In this document: positions 1 through 5,987 of the stretch, piece after piece
How positions within the stretch are numbered: position 1 is the stretch's first letter
Layout: each line of letters starts with the position of its first letter
NCBI GenBank assembly: GCA_001828295.1
Contig: MHYI01000100.1
Location: 1 to 7,184 of the forward strand
Direction: 5' to 3'
Length of the DNA stretch: 7,184 bases
Source of the DNA: Planctomycetes bacterium RBG_16_41_13
Lineage (GTDB): Bacteria > Planctomycetota > Brocadiia > Brocadiales > Brocadiaceae
The notes under the pieces: generated by a model
Seen by the model: the letters and a program-made list of their open reading frames with translations, nothing else
The model's database searches: none
Told to the model about the DNA's origin: nothing
Translations under genes and position numbers: made by a program

Positions 1-1
1 T

Positions 2-2095
2 GCTATGGCTCTCAGCGATTCGCCGGATACCGCACATTACAATCTCTTTAATAACGGACGCATTCTCTTGATGGAGATAACGGTTAATGATATTGAAGGA
101 TTATTGACGGGTACGGATTCCACCGGTTTTATCAGAAAACAAGTTGCAGCAGCAAAAGAAATGTGTCCCGGAGTCGATATCGGCCTTACAGGAACCGTTG
201 CCATGGAAGCCGACGAAATGGAAATTTCCCAGAAAGAAATGTTATACATTTCCATAGGTGCACTTGTGGGAGTTGCAATACTATTTATCGTCTCGTTCAA
301 TTCAATTCTAATGCCATTACTCGGCATGCTCACCCTTTTGTGTTCGATAAGCTGGACGTTCGGCTTTACAACATTGGCAATCGGGTACTTAAATCTCTTT
401 TCCATTGTATTCGCCGTTGTTTTAATAGGCCTGGGGATCGATTTCAGCATCCACCTCATGTTACGCTACGCGGAATACAGAAGACTCGGCCATGAGAAAA
501 GGGCCGCATTATGCAAATCAATGGAAAGTACCGGAAAAGGCATCATCCTGGGCGCGGTTACCACGGCAATATCGTTTTACTCCACCCTGTTAATCGATTT
601 TAAAGGATTAAGCGAGCTAGGGTTGATCGCGGGAACGGGCATTTTGCTCGCATTGCTCTCCACGCTGTTTTTGCTTTCTTCGCTTATCATCTTATGTGAC
701 AAATTCATTACCGCAGAGAAAAAAATATTCCCGGCGGCTTCATTATGCACCCCGGTAAAAAACTGGATGTTTCGTATCGTAGTTTCATGCAAAGTCCCCC
801 TGACGATTGTTTCCATACTGTTTGCAATTGGTTCATGCTTCTTTGTAAGGCACATAAAATTCGATGACAATCTGCTGAACCTCCTGCCACCCAACCTGGA
901 ATCGACCCGATACGCAATAAAAATTGTTCAATCAACGGGCACCGCCACATGGTTTGGGGCGATTGCCACCAATACTCCTGAAGAAGCAGAGAGGGTGTCC
1001 GAAAGACTCCTGCAACTCAAAAGCGTGGGAAAGGTAGAAAGCATTGCTTCAGTGCTCCCCGGCGAGCAGGGGAAAAAGACAGGCATTATAAAAGAGTTGA
1101 ACGCCATTGCACAAACGATACCCCTTCCTGAGAATGCCGGCGATGCCATACAATATCAGGAATTGAAAAACATTCTTGAACGGCTGCAATTCCGGCTCAC
1201 TTTCGGTAAAAATATGGGGCTGCTGAATGAGGGTAGCCATCCCATGACCGACCGGTTCCTCATCCTTAACAACAAAATTGATACCTTTTTGCGGAGCGCA
1301 GGAACTTTGCCGGAAGCGGAAATTGTGGAAAGATTATCCAAAGGACAACGGACAATTCGCAAACATCTTGAATTCCTGAAGCATGGAATGGTTCCCGAAC
1401 CCATGACCATAAACGACTTGCCCTACGGTCTGAAAGAACGATTTATCGGGAAAACGGGGAAAAACATGGTATATATCTTTCCGAAAGAAGACATCTGGAC
1501 GGAAGGAAAACTGGGCGAGTTTGTCTCGGAAATACGGAGTATACAGCCGGAAGCCACCGGCGCGCCATTTCAAATTTATGATACAAACAGATTAATCAAG
1601 CGGGGGTTTCTGATCGCCGGATGCTACACACTGGCTATTATTTTTGCGATCCTCATCTTCACCTATAGAAATATAATACTTACCCTGACCACGCTTTATC
1701 CTCTGCTCCTGACGATTTTATGGACAATCGGATTTATGAAATTGTTCCGTATTCAGCCTAACCCGGCAAATGTCATCGCATTTCCCTTAATACTGGGAAT
1801 CAGCATTGATAACAGCATCCACACCATGATGCGGATAAACGAAAAAGAAGGCATTTGGATACATCAAACCAGCACGGGAAAGGCTATCCTCGTATCTTCA
1901 CTAACGACCATAATAGGATTTGGGTCTTTGGCGCTGGCATCACACCGGGGGGTATCGAGCCTTGGATTGATCCTCGCAATCAGCCTCTCGTGCAGCCTTG
2001 TGACGTCCATATTCATCCTGCCGTTCACCCTTTCACTCATACATGAGTACAGAAAAAAACGCACGCACCGCCTTTATGGCGAAAAAGCTGCTTAA
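2..2095 (+). CDS. MMPL-family RND transporter, 5' end outside window (HpnN-like)
   Basis: This is an inner-membrane RND-superfamily exporter of the MMPL type. Related proteins move lipids, including hopanoids (HpnN), to the outer membrane. The reading frame is open to the window edge and the first in-window ATG (position 5) falls inside a periplasmic domain, so the N-terminus with transmembrane helix 1 is missing. Numbering from that ATG (696 residues), a membrane block spans about residues 78-231 with the family signature GLGIDFSIH at 142-150. A further helix lies near 262-282. A periplasmic domain covers about 283-533. The second membrane block spans about 535-680 with the matching signature GISIDNSIH near 598-606. 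The tail is basic and cytoplasmic (EYRKKRTHR). The two-fold repeat of membrane and periplasmic blocks is typical; full family members are roughly 850-900 residues. The stop is TAA at 2093-2095. The family is secure; HpnN is an inference, and the upstream genes that would test it are not visible. Confidence 0.9.
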   Translation, partial: AMALSDSPDTAHYNLFNNGRILLMEITVNDIEGLLTGTDSTGFIRKQVAAAKEMCPGVDIGLTGTVAMEADEMEISQKEMLYISIGALVGVAILFIVSFNSILMPLLGMLTLLCSISWTFGFTTLAIGYLNLFSIVFAVVLIGLGIDFSIHLMLRYAEYRRLGHEKRAALCKSMESTGKGIILGAVTTAISFYSTLLIDFKGLSELGLIAGTGILLALLSTLFLLSSLIILCDKFITAEKKIFPAASLCTPVKNWMFRIVVSCKVPLTIVSILFAIGSCFFVRHIKFDDNLLNLLPPNLESTRYAIKIVQSTGTATWFGAIATNTPEEAERVSERLLQLKSVGKVESIASVLPGEQGKKTGIIKELNAIAQTIPLPENAGDAIQYQELKNILERLQFRLTFGKNMGLLNEGSHPMTDRFLILNNKIDTFLRSAGTLPEAEIVERLSKGQRTIRKHLEFLKHGMVPEPMTINDLPYGLKERFIGKTGKNMVYIFPKEDIWTEGKLGEFVSEIRSIQPEATGAPFQIYDTNRLIKRGFLIAGCYTLAIIFAILIFTYRNIILTLTTLYPLLLTILWTIGFMKLFRIQPNPANVIAFPLILGISIDNSIHTMMRINEKEGIWIHQTSTGKAILVSSLTTIIGFGSLALASHRGVSSLGLILAISLSCSLVTSIFILPFTLSLIHEYRKKRTHRLYGEKAA

Positions 2096-2193
2096 GGGCG
2101 GGCGACCACATTTTGCCCGGGAATACATTAGTAACTTATCAGTAATTTCTTTGCATTTTTGGCAAGATGCTTAATTGTGAAGTCCGAAATGCT

Positions 2194-2269
2194 AAATACG
2201 AAACAAATGCTACTGGCAAAATGATTTGAAATTCTAAACGAACGCATCTTTCGTATTTCGTACTTCGTA
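2194..2269. repeat. Heptamer tandem repeat with inverted partner
   Basis: At 2249-2269 there are three consecutive 7-bp units: TTTCGTA, TTTCGTA, CTTCGTA. The 10-mer TTTCGTATTT at 2249-2258 has a perfect inverted copy, AAATACGAAA, at 2194-2203. The stretch lies immediately upstream of repeat A copy 1. No function is visible. Confidence 0.6.
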
Positions 2270-2280
2270 TTGTTAAATGT

Positions 2281-2314
2281 TTTGTAACACTTTAGTTTTT
2301 TGAAAAATTCCAAC
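2281..2314 (+). repeat. Repeat A, copy 1
   Basis: First of four copies in this window of a short dispersed repeat beginning TTTGTAACACTTTAG and continuing into a T-run and GAAAAA. The other copies are at 2413-2436 (inverted), 4740-4770 and 6454-6489. Copies 1 and 4 share a longer core that ends in CAAC. Bases 2282-2305 are an exact inverted match to copy 2. Read on the minus strand, the core encodes a short FFKKLKCYK-like string, but no gene surrounds copy 1. Confidence 0.8.
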
Positions 2315-2338
2315 AATAACATTGTTTTGCCGGACGGT

Positions 2339-2410
2339 GTAGGGGCGAAGCATTTGCATGTTTGGGCATGAACGCATGTATGCCAGTTATTGCAAATGCT
2401 TCGCCCCTAC
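2339..2410. repeat. MITE-like palindrome with perfect 20-bp arms
   Basis: The left arm at 2339-2358 (GTAGGGGCGAAGCATTTGCA) is perfectly complementary to the right arm at 2391-2410. The 32-bp centre contains a smaller stem, GGCAT at 2365-2369 pairing with ATGCC at 2380-2384. Palindromes starting GTAGGGGCGAAGC are familiar as dispersed intergenic elements in several bacterial groups, but that is from memory of the motif and not from a search. It lies inside the larger inverted pair formed by repeat A copies 1 and 2. Confidence 0.85.
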
Positions 2411-2412
2411 GG

Positions 2413-2436
2413 TTTCAAAAAACTAAAGTGTTACAA
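2413..2436 (-). repeat. Repeat A, copy 2 (inverted)
   Basis: These 24 bases are the exact reverse complement of 2282-2305. Copies 1 and 2 therefore form outer arms around the GTAGGGGCGAAGC palindrome. The whole structure at 2282-2436 is a 155-bp nested palindrome. The left outer arm is separated from the inner element by 33 bp and the right outer arm by only 2 bp, so the symmetry is lopsided. Confidence 0.85.
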
Positions 2437-2601
2437 TGTTTTGGATTTGCTTTGAATTTTATGCTTTGTAATTAGAATTTGCTTCGTCATCGGCCAATTA
2501 TAGGGACGCGACGCTCCGTGTAGTCATACGAGTTTTTTAATCCTCGCAATCTGTGTAATATGCCTCTATCCCGCAAGGGAGCCGATTCCCCTCTTTATTT
2601 G

Positions 2602-3237
2602 CTACCTTACGGCACGAACGTGGTATTTGATGTTGGCATCTGTATAGGCGTAGTCGCAATATCCAGAATCGAACCTGACAACCCATGCCGTCCCTTCTTT
2701 TCTTATATCGGAAGTCCAGATTCTTTCCTGGAGGGGATCAAATACCTGATCGATGTTTAATCCACTCCTTTTCTTTACTGATTGCATTAGCGACATTGCT
2801 TCCTCGGTGGTTGGCAAACGCCAGTCGTTATAACCCGCAAATTGATCCCTGTTTAGTTGAGAAATATAGTGCTTTGCCTCTGCGTAATTCATTTCTTTTT
2901 GTGAACCGGATTGCTGCCATGTAATATGAACAGCCCGATCATGCACGAATTTTCCCGCTTTTTGTATTTCATACGCGTGGGTAATTCCTTTTCCGGAAGG
3001 ATTTCTTCGCGAATCAAATAGTCCTTTTTCTTTCAATACGGATTGTATCTTTTCTGGTGATAAGCCATTTTCCGGGGTATTGCGAAGGAATATTGCCGTA
3101 ACTACAATGCCCGTTGATTCAATAGCATCAGTCTCCATTGGCGCAGACACAATGCTATTAGCAGGTACTATTGCAATTAACACAAGGATGATGAGTAAGA
3201 CAAGACTGCCCGGATAAAGAGCATGGCTTCTTTTCAT
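2602..3237 (-). CDS. Exported DUF1566 (Lcl C-terminal) domain protein
   Basis: This is a predicted secreted or membrane-anchored protein of unknown function. With the ATG at 3237 it has 211 residues. A signal sequence covers about 1-31 (MKRSHALYPGS, then the hydrophobic run LVLLIILVLIAIV). A linker resembles the region that often precedes this domain (SVLKEKGLFDSRRNPSG). The DUF1566 domain runs from about 100 to the end: ITWQQSG at 105-111, NDWRLPTTEEAMSLM at 137-151, IWTSD at 173-177, and the terminal strand ending YHVRAVR. Ending on VRAVR is normal, so the protein looks complete. In-frame starts also exist at 3288 (ATG) and 3294 (GTG). I prefer 3237 because it puts a basic N-terminus directly before the hydrophobic core, although the ribosome site (GGCGAAG) is weak. 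The gene stands alone. The fold is secure; the molecular role is unknown. Confidence 0.85.
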   Translation of the reverse strand: MKRSHALYPGSLVLLIILVLIAIVPANSIVSAPMETDAIESTGIVVTAIFLRNTPENGLSPEKIQSVLKEKGLFDSRRNPSGKGITHAYEIQKAGKFVHDRAVHITWQQSGSQKEMNYAEAKHYISQLNRDQFAGYNDWRLPTTEEAMSLMQSVKKRSGLNIDQVFDPLQERIWTSDIRKEGTAWVVRFDSGYCDYAYTDANIKYHVRAVR

Positions 3238-3338
3238 ATCTTCGCCGTTTGTGTTTCTATAGGTTTTTTTTAAAACTAAATCCTTCATAACCACGTGAGC
3301 ATTCCCGATTTTTTGTAATAAAGCTTATTAATTTATGT

Positions 3339-3409
3339 AGGATGGGTCAAGCAAAGCGGACCCATAAATAATATTTTCCTGATGGGTGCGCCAATGCTTC
3401 ACCCATCCT
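3339..3409. repeat. MITE-like imperfect palindrome, GGATGGGT type
   Basis: The left arm (3339-3365) and right arm (3382-3409) pair in blocks: AGGATGGGT with ACCCATCCT, AAGCA with TGCTT, GCG with CGC, and ACCCAT with ATGGGT, each block separated by one to three unpaired bases. The loop is AT-rich (3366-3381). No coding potential is evident. It is unrelated in sequence to the other palindromes here. It lies between the start of the DUF1566 gene and the TPR gene. Confidence 0.8.
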
Positions 3410-3444
3410 TATATGTTATGGTGTCTATAATTCATTATAATATA

Positions 3445-3500
3445 GGGACACTTCCCTTATTTTTCCACCAAGATCAAGCAAGAAACATGGGAAGTGTCCC
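3445..3500. repeat. Hairpin element with 12-bp GGGACACTTCCC arms
   Basis: GGGACACTTCCC at 3445-3456 is perfectly complementary to GGGAAGTGTCCC at 3489-3500, with a 32-base loop. The size and design resemble REP-like or MITE-like elements mobilised by Y1-type transposases, but no transposase is present. A TATAAT hexamer at 3436-3441 abuts the left arm; there is no good -35 box. The element ends 27 bp before the TPR gene start, and the TPR frame stays open through it. Confidence 0.75.
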
Positions 3501-3527
3501 CCAATTCGAAAAGAAATAAACGAAAAG

Positions 3528-3950
3528 TTGATTAATGTGTATACGGATTTTCTTAAAAAAGACAAACTTTCTCTATCCTTTTTAATTATTCACTATAATA
3601 TGGGATATGATTTATATAATCAAAAACAATACAGAAAAGCTATTGAGCAATTTAGTATTGTTACAAAAGTTAATCCTTCATTTTCCCTTGCTTACTATCA
3701 GTGGGGTCTTGCTTTACATGATCAAGCCAAATATAACGAAGCAATAGAAAAATATAATTTGGCAATTAATAATGATCCGCAACGGCAGCACCCTTTCACC
3801 TATTATTATCTTGGACTTGCTTATTCAAGCAATGGGCAAAATGAAGAAGCAATTAATGCTTTTAAACAATTTTTGGAATTTGCACCTAATTCAGATTTAA
3901 CTAGCAAAACAAAAGAAATTCTAAATGGATTATTTAAAAACAGTAAATAA
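3528..3950 (+). CDS. Small tetratricopeptide-repeat (TPR) protein, start uncertain
   Basis: This 140-residue, probably soluble protein is made almost wholly of TPR units, which are protein-binding scaffolds. Unit 1 covers about residues 21-54 (YNMGYDLYNQKQYRKAIEQF). Unit 2 covers about 55-88 (YQWGLALHDQAKYNEAIEKY, ending in NDP). Unit 3 covers about 90-125 (YYLGLAYSSNGQNEEAINAF, ending in APN). A capping helix follows (TSKTKEILNGLF). The start used is TTG at 3528. The first ATG (3600) lies inside the first TPR helix and is too late. The frame is open back to 3441, through the adjacent hairpin, and the residues just before the TTG (IRKEINEK) look like helix. The gene may therefore be 5'-truncated by the repeat insertion. 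Base composition is visibly more AT-rich than the transporter. There is no signal peptide and no obvious partner. Confidence 0.7.
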   Translation: MINVYTDFLKKDKLSLSFLIIHYNMGYDLYNQKQYRKAIEQFSIVTKVNPSFSLAYYQWGLALHDQAKYNEAIEKYNLAINNDPQRQHPFTYYYLGLAYSSNGQNEEAINAFKQFLEFAPNSDLTSKTKEILNGLFKNSK

Positions 3951-4004
3951 TAATTATCCCTCTAATTAGGTGTGTAAGGTCGGATTCCTTGCCTACTCAT
4001 CTGA

Positions 4005-4310
4005 TTACATTGCAGACGTGTAAACATGAACTTCTTTATCGAGTCGATTCTTTAATCTGTCTTTTTCAACTTCAAGATCGTATCTTGCTTGAAGATTTAT
4101 CCAAAACCTTTCCGACAGACCAAAAAACCTTGATAGTCTTAAAGCTGTATCTGGAGTAATAGAACGTTTTCCCTGAACAATCTCATTTATTCTGCGTGCT
4201 GAGACATTAATATCTTTGGCTAGCCTGTACTGGCTAATGCCCATAGGTTTGAGAAATTCCTCCATCAGAATTTCACCCGGATGAATTGGATCTAATATCT
4301 TTTTTGACAT
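4005..4310 (-). CDS. higA: HigA-family antitoxin, XRE-type DNA-binding protein
   Basis: This 101-residue antitoxin neutralises HigB by binding it and represses the operon through a helix-turn-helix. The family opening is present at residues 8-20 (PIHPGEILMEEFL). The helix-turn-helix covers about 25-48 (ISQYRLAKDINVSARRINEI). The typical continuation GKRSITPDTALRLSRFFG follows at 48-64, then FWINLQARYDLE. The charged C-terminal tail is probably the toxin-contacting or flexible part. Its start has a very strong ribosome site (GGAGG at 4316-4320), 5 bases before the ATG and overlapping the higB stop codon (TAGGAGGCAACGATG). This suggests efficient, coupled translation and an excess of antitoxin. 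Length and motifs are normal for the family. Confidence 0.95.
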   Translation of the reverse strand: MSKKILDPIHPGEILMEEFLKPMGISQYRLAKDINVSARRINEIVQGKRSITPDTALRLSRFFGLSERFWINLQARYDLEVEKDRLKNRLDKEVHVYTSAM

Positions 4311-4319
4311 CGTTGCCTC

Positions 4320-4601
4320 CTAATGATAATCTACTATTTCAACGTTGTAAGCATCTCCCTCACGCCATTCAAAACATATACGCCATTGATTATTAATACG
4401 AATACTATATTGTCCCTTCCTATCTTTCGATAATTTTTCAAGGTAATTGTTCGGTGGTACACGCAAATCCATCAGATTTTCAGCACCTTCAAGTATCTCA
4501 AGTTTTCTTCGGGCAATTTTTTGTATATCCCCTGGAATTTTGAGTGAGATTTGACGATTGAATATTTTCTCCGTTTCTTTGCAAACAAAGTTTTTTATCA
4601 T
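4320..4601 (-). CDS. higB: HigB-family toxin (RelE-like mRNA interferase)
   Basis: This 93-residue toxin is of the HigB/RelE superfamily, which cleaves mRNA on the ribosome. The family pattern is clear: [29 protein letters not shown] at about 29-57, then [17 protein letters not shown] at 63-79 and the terminal VEIVDYH at 87-93, which includes the characteristic R-x-N-x-Q-W-R-I-C-F stretch. All key segments are intact. The gene precedes higA, the reverse of most antitoxin-first modules but usual for hig loci, with only 9 bases between the toxin stop and antitoxin start. No ribosome-binding site is visible in front of the ATG at 4599-4601, consistent with a leaderless or very short transcript from the promoter directly upstream. 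Confidence 0.95.
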   Translation of the reverse strand: MIKNFVCKETEKIFNRQISLKIPGDIQKIARRKLEILEGAENLMDLRVPPNNYLEKLSKDRKGQYSIRINNQWRICFEWREGDAYNVEIVDYH

Positions 4602-4608
4602 TTATCAG

Positions 4609-4637
4609 ACAATATTGCATCCCGTTAATAATGTCAA
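4609..4637 (-). promoter_or_regulatory. Predicted sigma70-type promoter of higBA
   Basis: On the minus strand a perfect -35 box TTGACA (4632-4637) is followed by a 17-bp spacer and a -10 box TATTGT (4609-4614). Only 7 bases separate the -10 box from the higB ATG, so transcription should begin at or just before the start codon. This would give a leaderless toxin message. Confidence 0.7.
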
Positions 4638-4646
4638 ACGTTATTA
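4626..4646. promoter_or_regulatory. Probable HigA operator (dyad over the -35 box)
   Basis: A 21-bp near-palindrome has TAATAA at 4626-4631 and TTATTA at 4641-4646, with GT/AC also paired inside. Eight of the ten base pairs are symmetric. It is centred on the -35 box of the higBA promoter, where a helix-turn-helix antitoxin repressor would be expected to bind. The assignment to HigA is inference from position. Confidence 0.6.
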
Positions 4647-4739
4647 TCACTATTTAACAAATTATTGTTCCGGATAACATTACTTTTTTATGTTGCCCAA
4701 TAAAAAGTCTTTTAAAGATGCAGAGGAAATATTTTAACA

Positions 4740-4770
4740 TTTGTAACACTTTAGTTTTTTGGAAAAACTC
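4740..4770 (+). repeat. Repeat A, copy 3
   Basis: This copy matches copy 1 exactly over the first 22 bases (TTTGTAACACTTTAG through the T-run and G), then has one extra or changed G before the A-run. It lies alone, 49 bp left of the nested palindrome. Confidence 0.75.
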
Positions 4771-4818
4771 AATAAAATTAAGGATTTCCGGTTTTATAGA
4801 GCAGGGAGCATTTTCGTG

Positions 4819-4901
4819 TTATAACACACCCCTAAATCCCCTCTTTTTAGAGGGGACTTCTTATCTCCCCTCTAAAAAGAGGGGCCGGGGGTGTGTTATA
4901 A
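4819..4901. repeat. Nested palindrome with CCCCTCTTTTTAGAGGGG cores
   Basis: The outer arms TTATAACACACCCC (4819-4832) and its complement (4888-4901) enclose two copies of an 18-19 bp module (4838-4856 and 4866-4884). Each module is itself a palindrome (CCCCTCT paired with AGAGGGG) and the two are complementary to each other. The sequence can thus fold either as one long hairpin or as a cross with two side stems. This GGGGTGTGTTATAA-type element is of a kind seen scattered between genes in various bacteria. It has no coding potential. Confidence 0.85.
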
Positions 4902-4945
4902 GGAAGTAAACTTTTAACACGCACACTGTACTAGATGCAAAAATA

Positions 4946-5074
4946 GGGTCACACCTTGATTAGTGATTTGACCTTTTCCCATTGTTTATGGGTTTCATTT
5001 TCTTTAAATATCTTTGATTTCATAATAGCTACTCTCCGACTTATGACTTATAATCACTCATCAAGGTGTGACCC
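4946..5074. mobile_element. 129-bp MITE-like element with 23-bp terminal inverted repeats
   Basis: The left end (4946-4968, beginning GGGTCACACCTTGAT) and right end (5052-5074) are inverted repeats matching at 22 of 23 positions. The 83-bp interior is AT-rich. The minus strand carries a tiny 24-codon frame (MKSKIFKENETHKQWEKVKS..., ending inside the left repeat at GTG TGA), too short to be a transposase. The size, long terminal repeats and lack of a gene fit a non-autonomous miniature transposable element. A truncated second copy is present at 6391-6456. No clear target-site duplication is visible. Confidence 0.75.
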
Positions 5075-5214
5075 ACATTCCCGCTTTCTCTCAGAAAGTG
5101 TCCTTTTTTCTGTTTGAAAGAGAAAAATTCCGGTTTTGGGAAATGCTTATTACTATTTTATGGAATCAATTTAAACTATTTTCGGCAAATTATTGTATTG
5201 AGTAACACAGAAAC

Positions 5215-5895
5215 ATGCATACACTCATTGAAGATAAATCCTTTCGAAACAAATTATATGTCTTTAAAGACAGGAGAGAAGCGGGAAAACTCATTTCACA
5301 ACAGCTCGTGGAATACAAAAACACCGATGCCATAGTGCTTGGCATACCTTCCGGAGGTGTCCCGGTAGCCGCAGAGATAACAAATGCCCTTGCACTTCCC
5401 CTTGACTTACTCATTGTGCGAAAGGTACAGATACCCTATAACACAGAAGCCGGATTTGGCGCTGTCAGCCCTGATAACATGGTATTATTGAATGAAAAAC
5501 TCCTCAGCAAGCTCAACTTATCTGCAGAAGAGGTTGAACGGCAGATTCAAAGAACAAGAGAAATAATCAAAAAGAGAAACGATCTCTTTAGAAAAGGGTT
5601 GCCATTTCCTTCCGTAAAAAACAAGGTCGCAATTATTGTCGACGATGGATTGGCGTCCGGTTATACCATGTTTTCCGCCATTGAATTTACAAAAAGACAT
5701 GAACCGCAAAAGATCATAGTTGCCGTTCCAACAGGATTAAAAGAAACGGTTGATGACATTCTGTCTCTGGTAGATGAACTTGTTTGCCTTAACGTGAGAA
5801 GCGGTTTTATTTTTGCCGTGGCAGACGCCTATGAGAACTGGTATGATTTGGAAGATGATGAAGTACTATCGATCTTACAAAATTTCAAAGAATAA
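5215..5895 (+). CDS. Phosphoribosyltransferase-fold protein (PF00156 type)
   Basis: This 226-residue cytoplasmic protein has the type I phosphoribosyltransferase fold, which uses PRPP to transfer ribose-phosphate to a base or related acceptor. Near the N-terminus is the glycine-rich loop GIPSGGVPVAAEI (43-55), followed by LPLDLLIVRKVQIP (61-74) and GFGAVSPDN (80-88). The PRPP-binding signature VAIIVDDGLASGYTM is at 138-152, with the acidic pair D143-D144. The C-terminus AVADAYENWYDLEDDEVL (201-218) is typical of a stand-alone subgroup annotated only as phosphoribosyltransferase and different from the hypoxanthine, adenine or orotate enzymes. The acceptor substrate is unknown. The ATG at 5215 is kept because the conserved region begins about 12 residues later; its ribosome site is weak. 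The DUF504 gene follows 92 bp downstream on the same strand. Confidence 0.9.
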   Translation: MHTLIEDKSFRNKLYVFKDRREAGKLISQQLVEYKNTDAIVLGIPSGGVPVAAEITNALALPLDLLIVRKVQIPYNTEAGFGAVSPDNMVLLNEKLLSKLNLSAEEVERQIQRTREIIKKRNDLFRKGLPFPSVKNKVAIIVDDGLASGYTMFSAIEFTKRHEPQKIIVAVPTGLKETVDDILSLVDELVCLNVRSGFIFAVADAYENWYDLEDDEVLSILQNFKE

Positions 5896-5947
5896 GGAAC
5901 AAGCAATGACGGATTATTGAAAGATATTTTTTAGAACCTTTAAGATA

Positions 5948-5984
5948 TTATGATTTTTCATTATTGAAAGGAATGTAATCATAA
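5948..5984 (+). promoter_or_regulatory. Inverted repeat around the DUF504 ribosome site
   Basis: TTATGATT (5948-5955) is complementary to AATCATAA (5977-5984). The loop contains the only plausible ribosome site for the next gene, AAAGGAA (5967-5973), and a smaller inner stem (TTTC with GAAA). The stem is AT-only except for one GC pair, so its stability is modest. It may be chance. Confidence 0.3.
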
Positions 5985-5987
5985 ATA

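Larger units (their letters stand above)
2096..2601. other. Gene-free stretch rich in repeats
   Basis: This 506-bp stretch lies between the transporter stop and the DUF1566 stop. I find no credible gene in it. A 64-codon minus-strand open frame (2128-2322) is made mostly of repeat sequence and lacks any protein-like pattern. It holds a short heptamer repeat with an inverted partner (2194-2269), the nested palindrome at 2282-2436, and about 165 bp with no assignable content before the DUF1566 stop. No strong intrinsic terminator follows the transporter: CGGGC at 2099-2103 can pair with GCCCG at 2115-2119, but no T-run follows. Confidence 0.6.
4647..5214. other. Gene-free stretch with a cluster of repeats
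   Basis: This is the rest of the 613-bp gap between the divergent higBA operon and phosphoribosyltransferase gene. It contains repeat A copy 3, the nested palindrome at 4819-4901 and the 129-bp inverted-repeat element at 4946-5074. The remaining bases (4647-4739 and 5075-5214) show no gene. No confident promoter for the phosphoribosyltransferase can be picked out in the last 140 bp. Confidence 0.6.

Noticed and set aside
37..1573. Several minus-strand open frames within the transporter gene
   Set aside because: They are shadows of the strongly supported MMPL coding frame and have no motifs of their own.
2128..2322. 64-codon minus-strand open frame (ending in KNAKKLLISY)
   Set aside because: It is built from repeat A, the heptamer repeat and AT-rich spacer, has no ribosome site and no protein-like pattern.
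2569..2580. TCCC-GCAA-GGGA tetraloop hairpin
   Set aside because: The four-pair stem is too short to distinguish from chance and has no T-run or conserved context.
2602..2760. Possible diversity-generating retroelement target in the DUF1566 C-terminus
   Set aside because: No reverse transcriptase and no near-identical template repeat of the C-terminal coding region is present in the window.
3316..3330. TAATAA-AGC-TTATTA dyad, same half-sites as the higBA operator
   Set aside because: The spacing differs (3 instead of 9 bases), the sequence is AT-only in the arms, and no gene start fits; likely chance.
2339..5074. CRISPR array
   Set aside because: The repeats are few, unequal, from different families and irregularly spaced; there are no cas genes.
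5086..5116. CTTTCT-CTC-AGAAAG followed by a T-run as an intrinsic terminator
   Set aside because: The stem is short with little GC, is separated from the T-run, and has no upstream plus-strand gene to terminate.
5114..5335. Plus-strand 73-codon open frame upstream of the phosphoribosyltransferase
   Set aside because: It overlaps the well-supported gene in another frame and has no recognisable motif.
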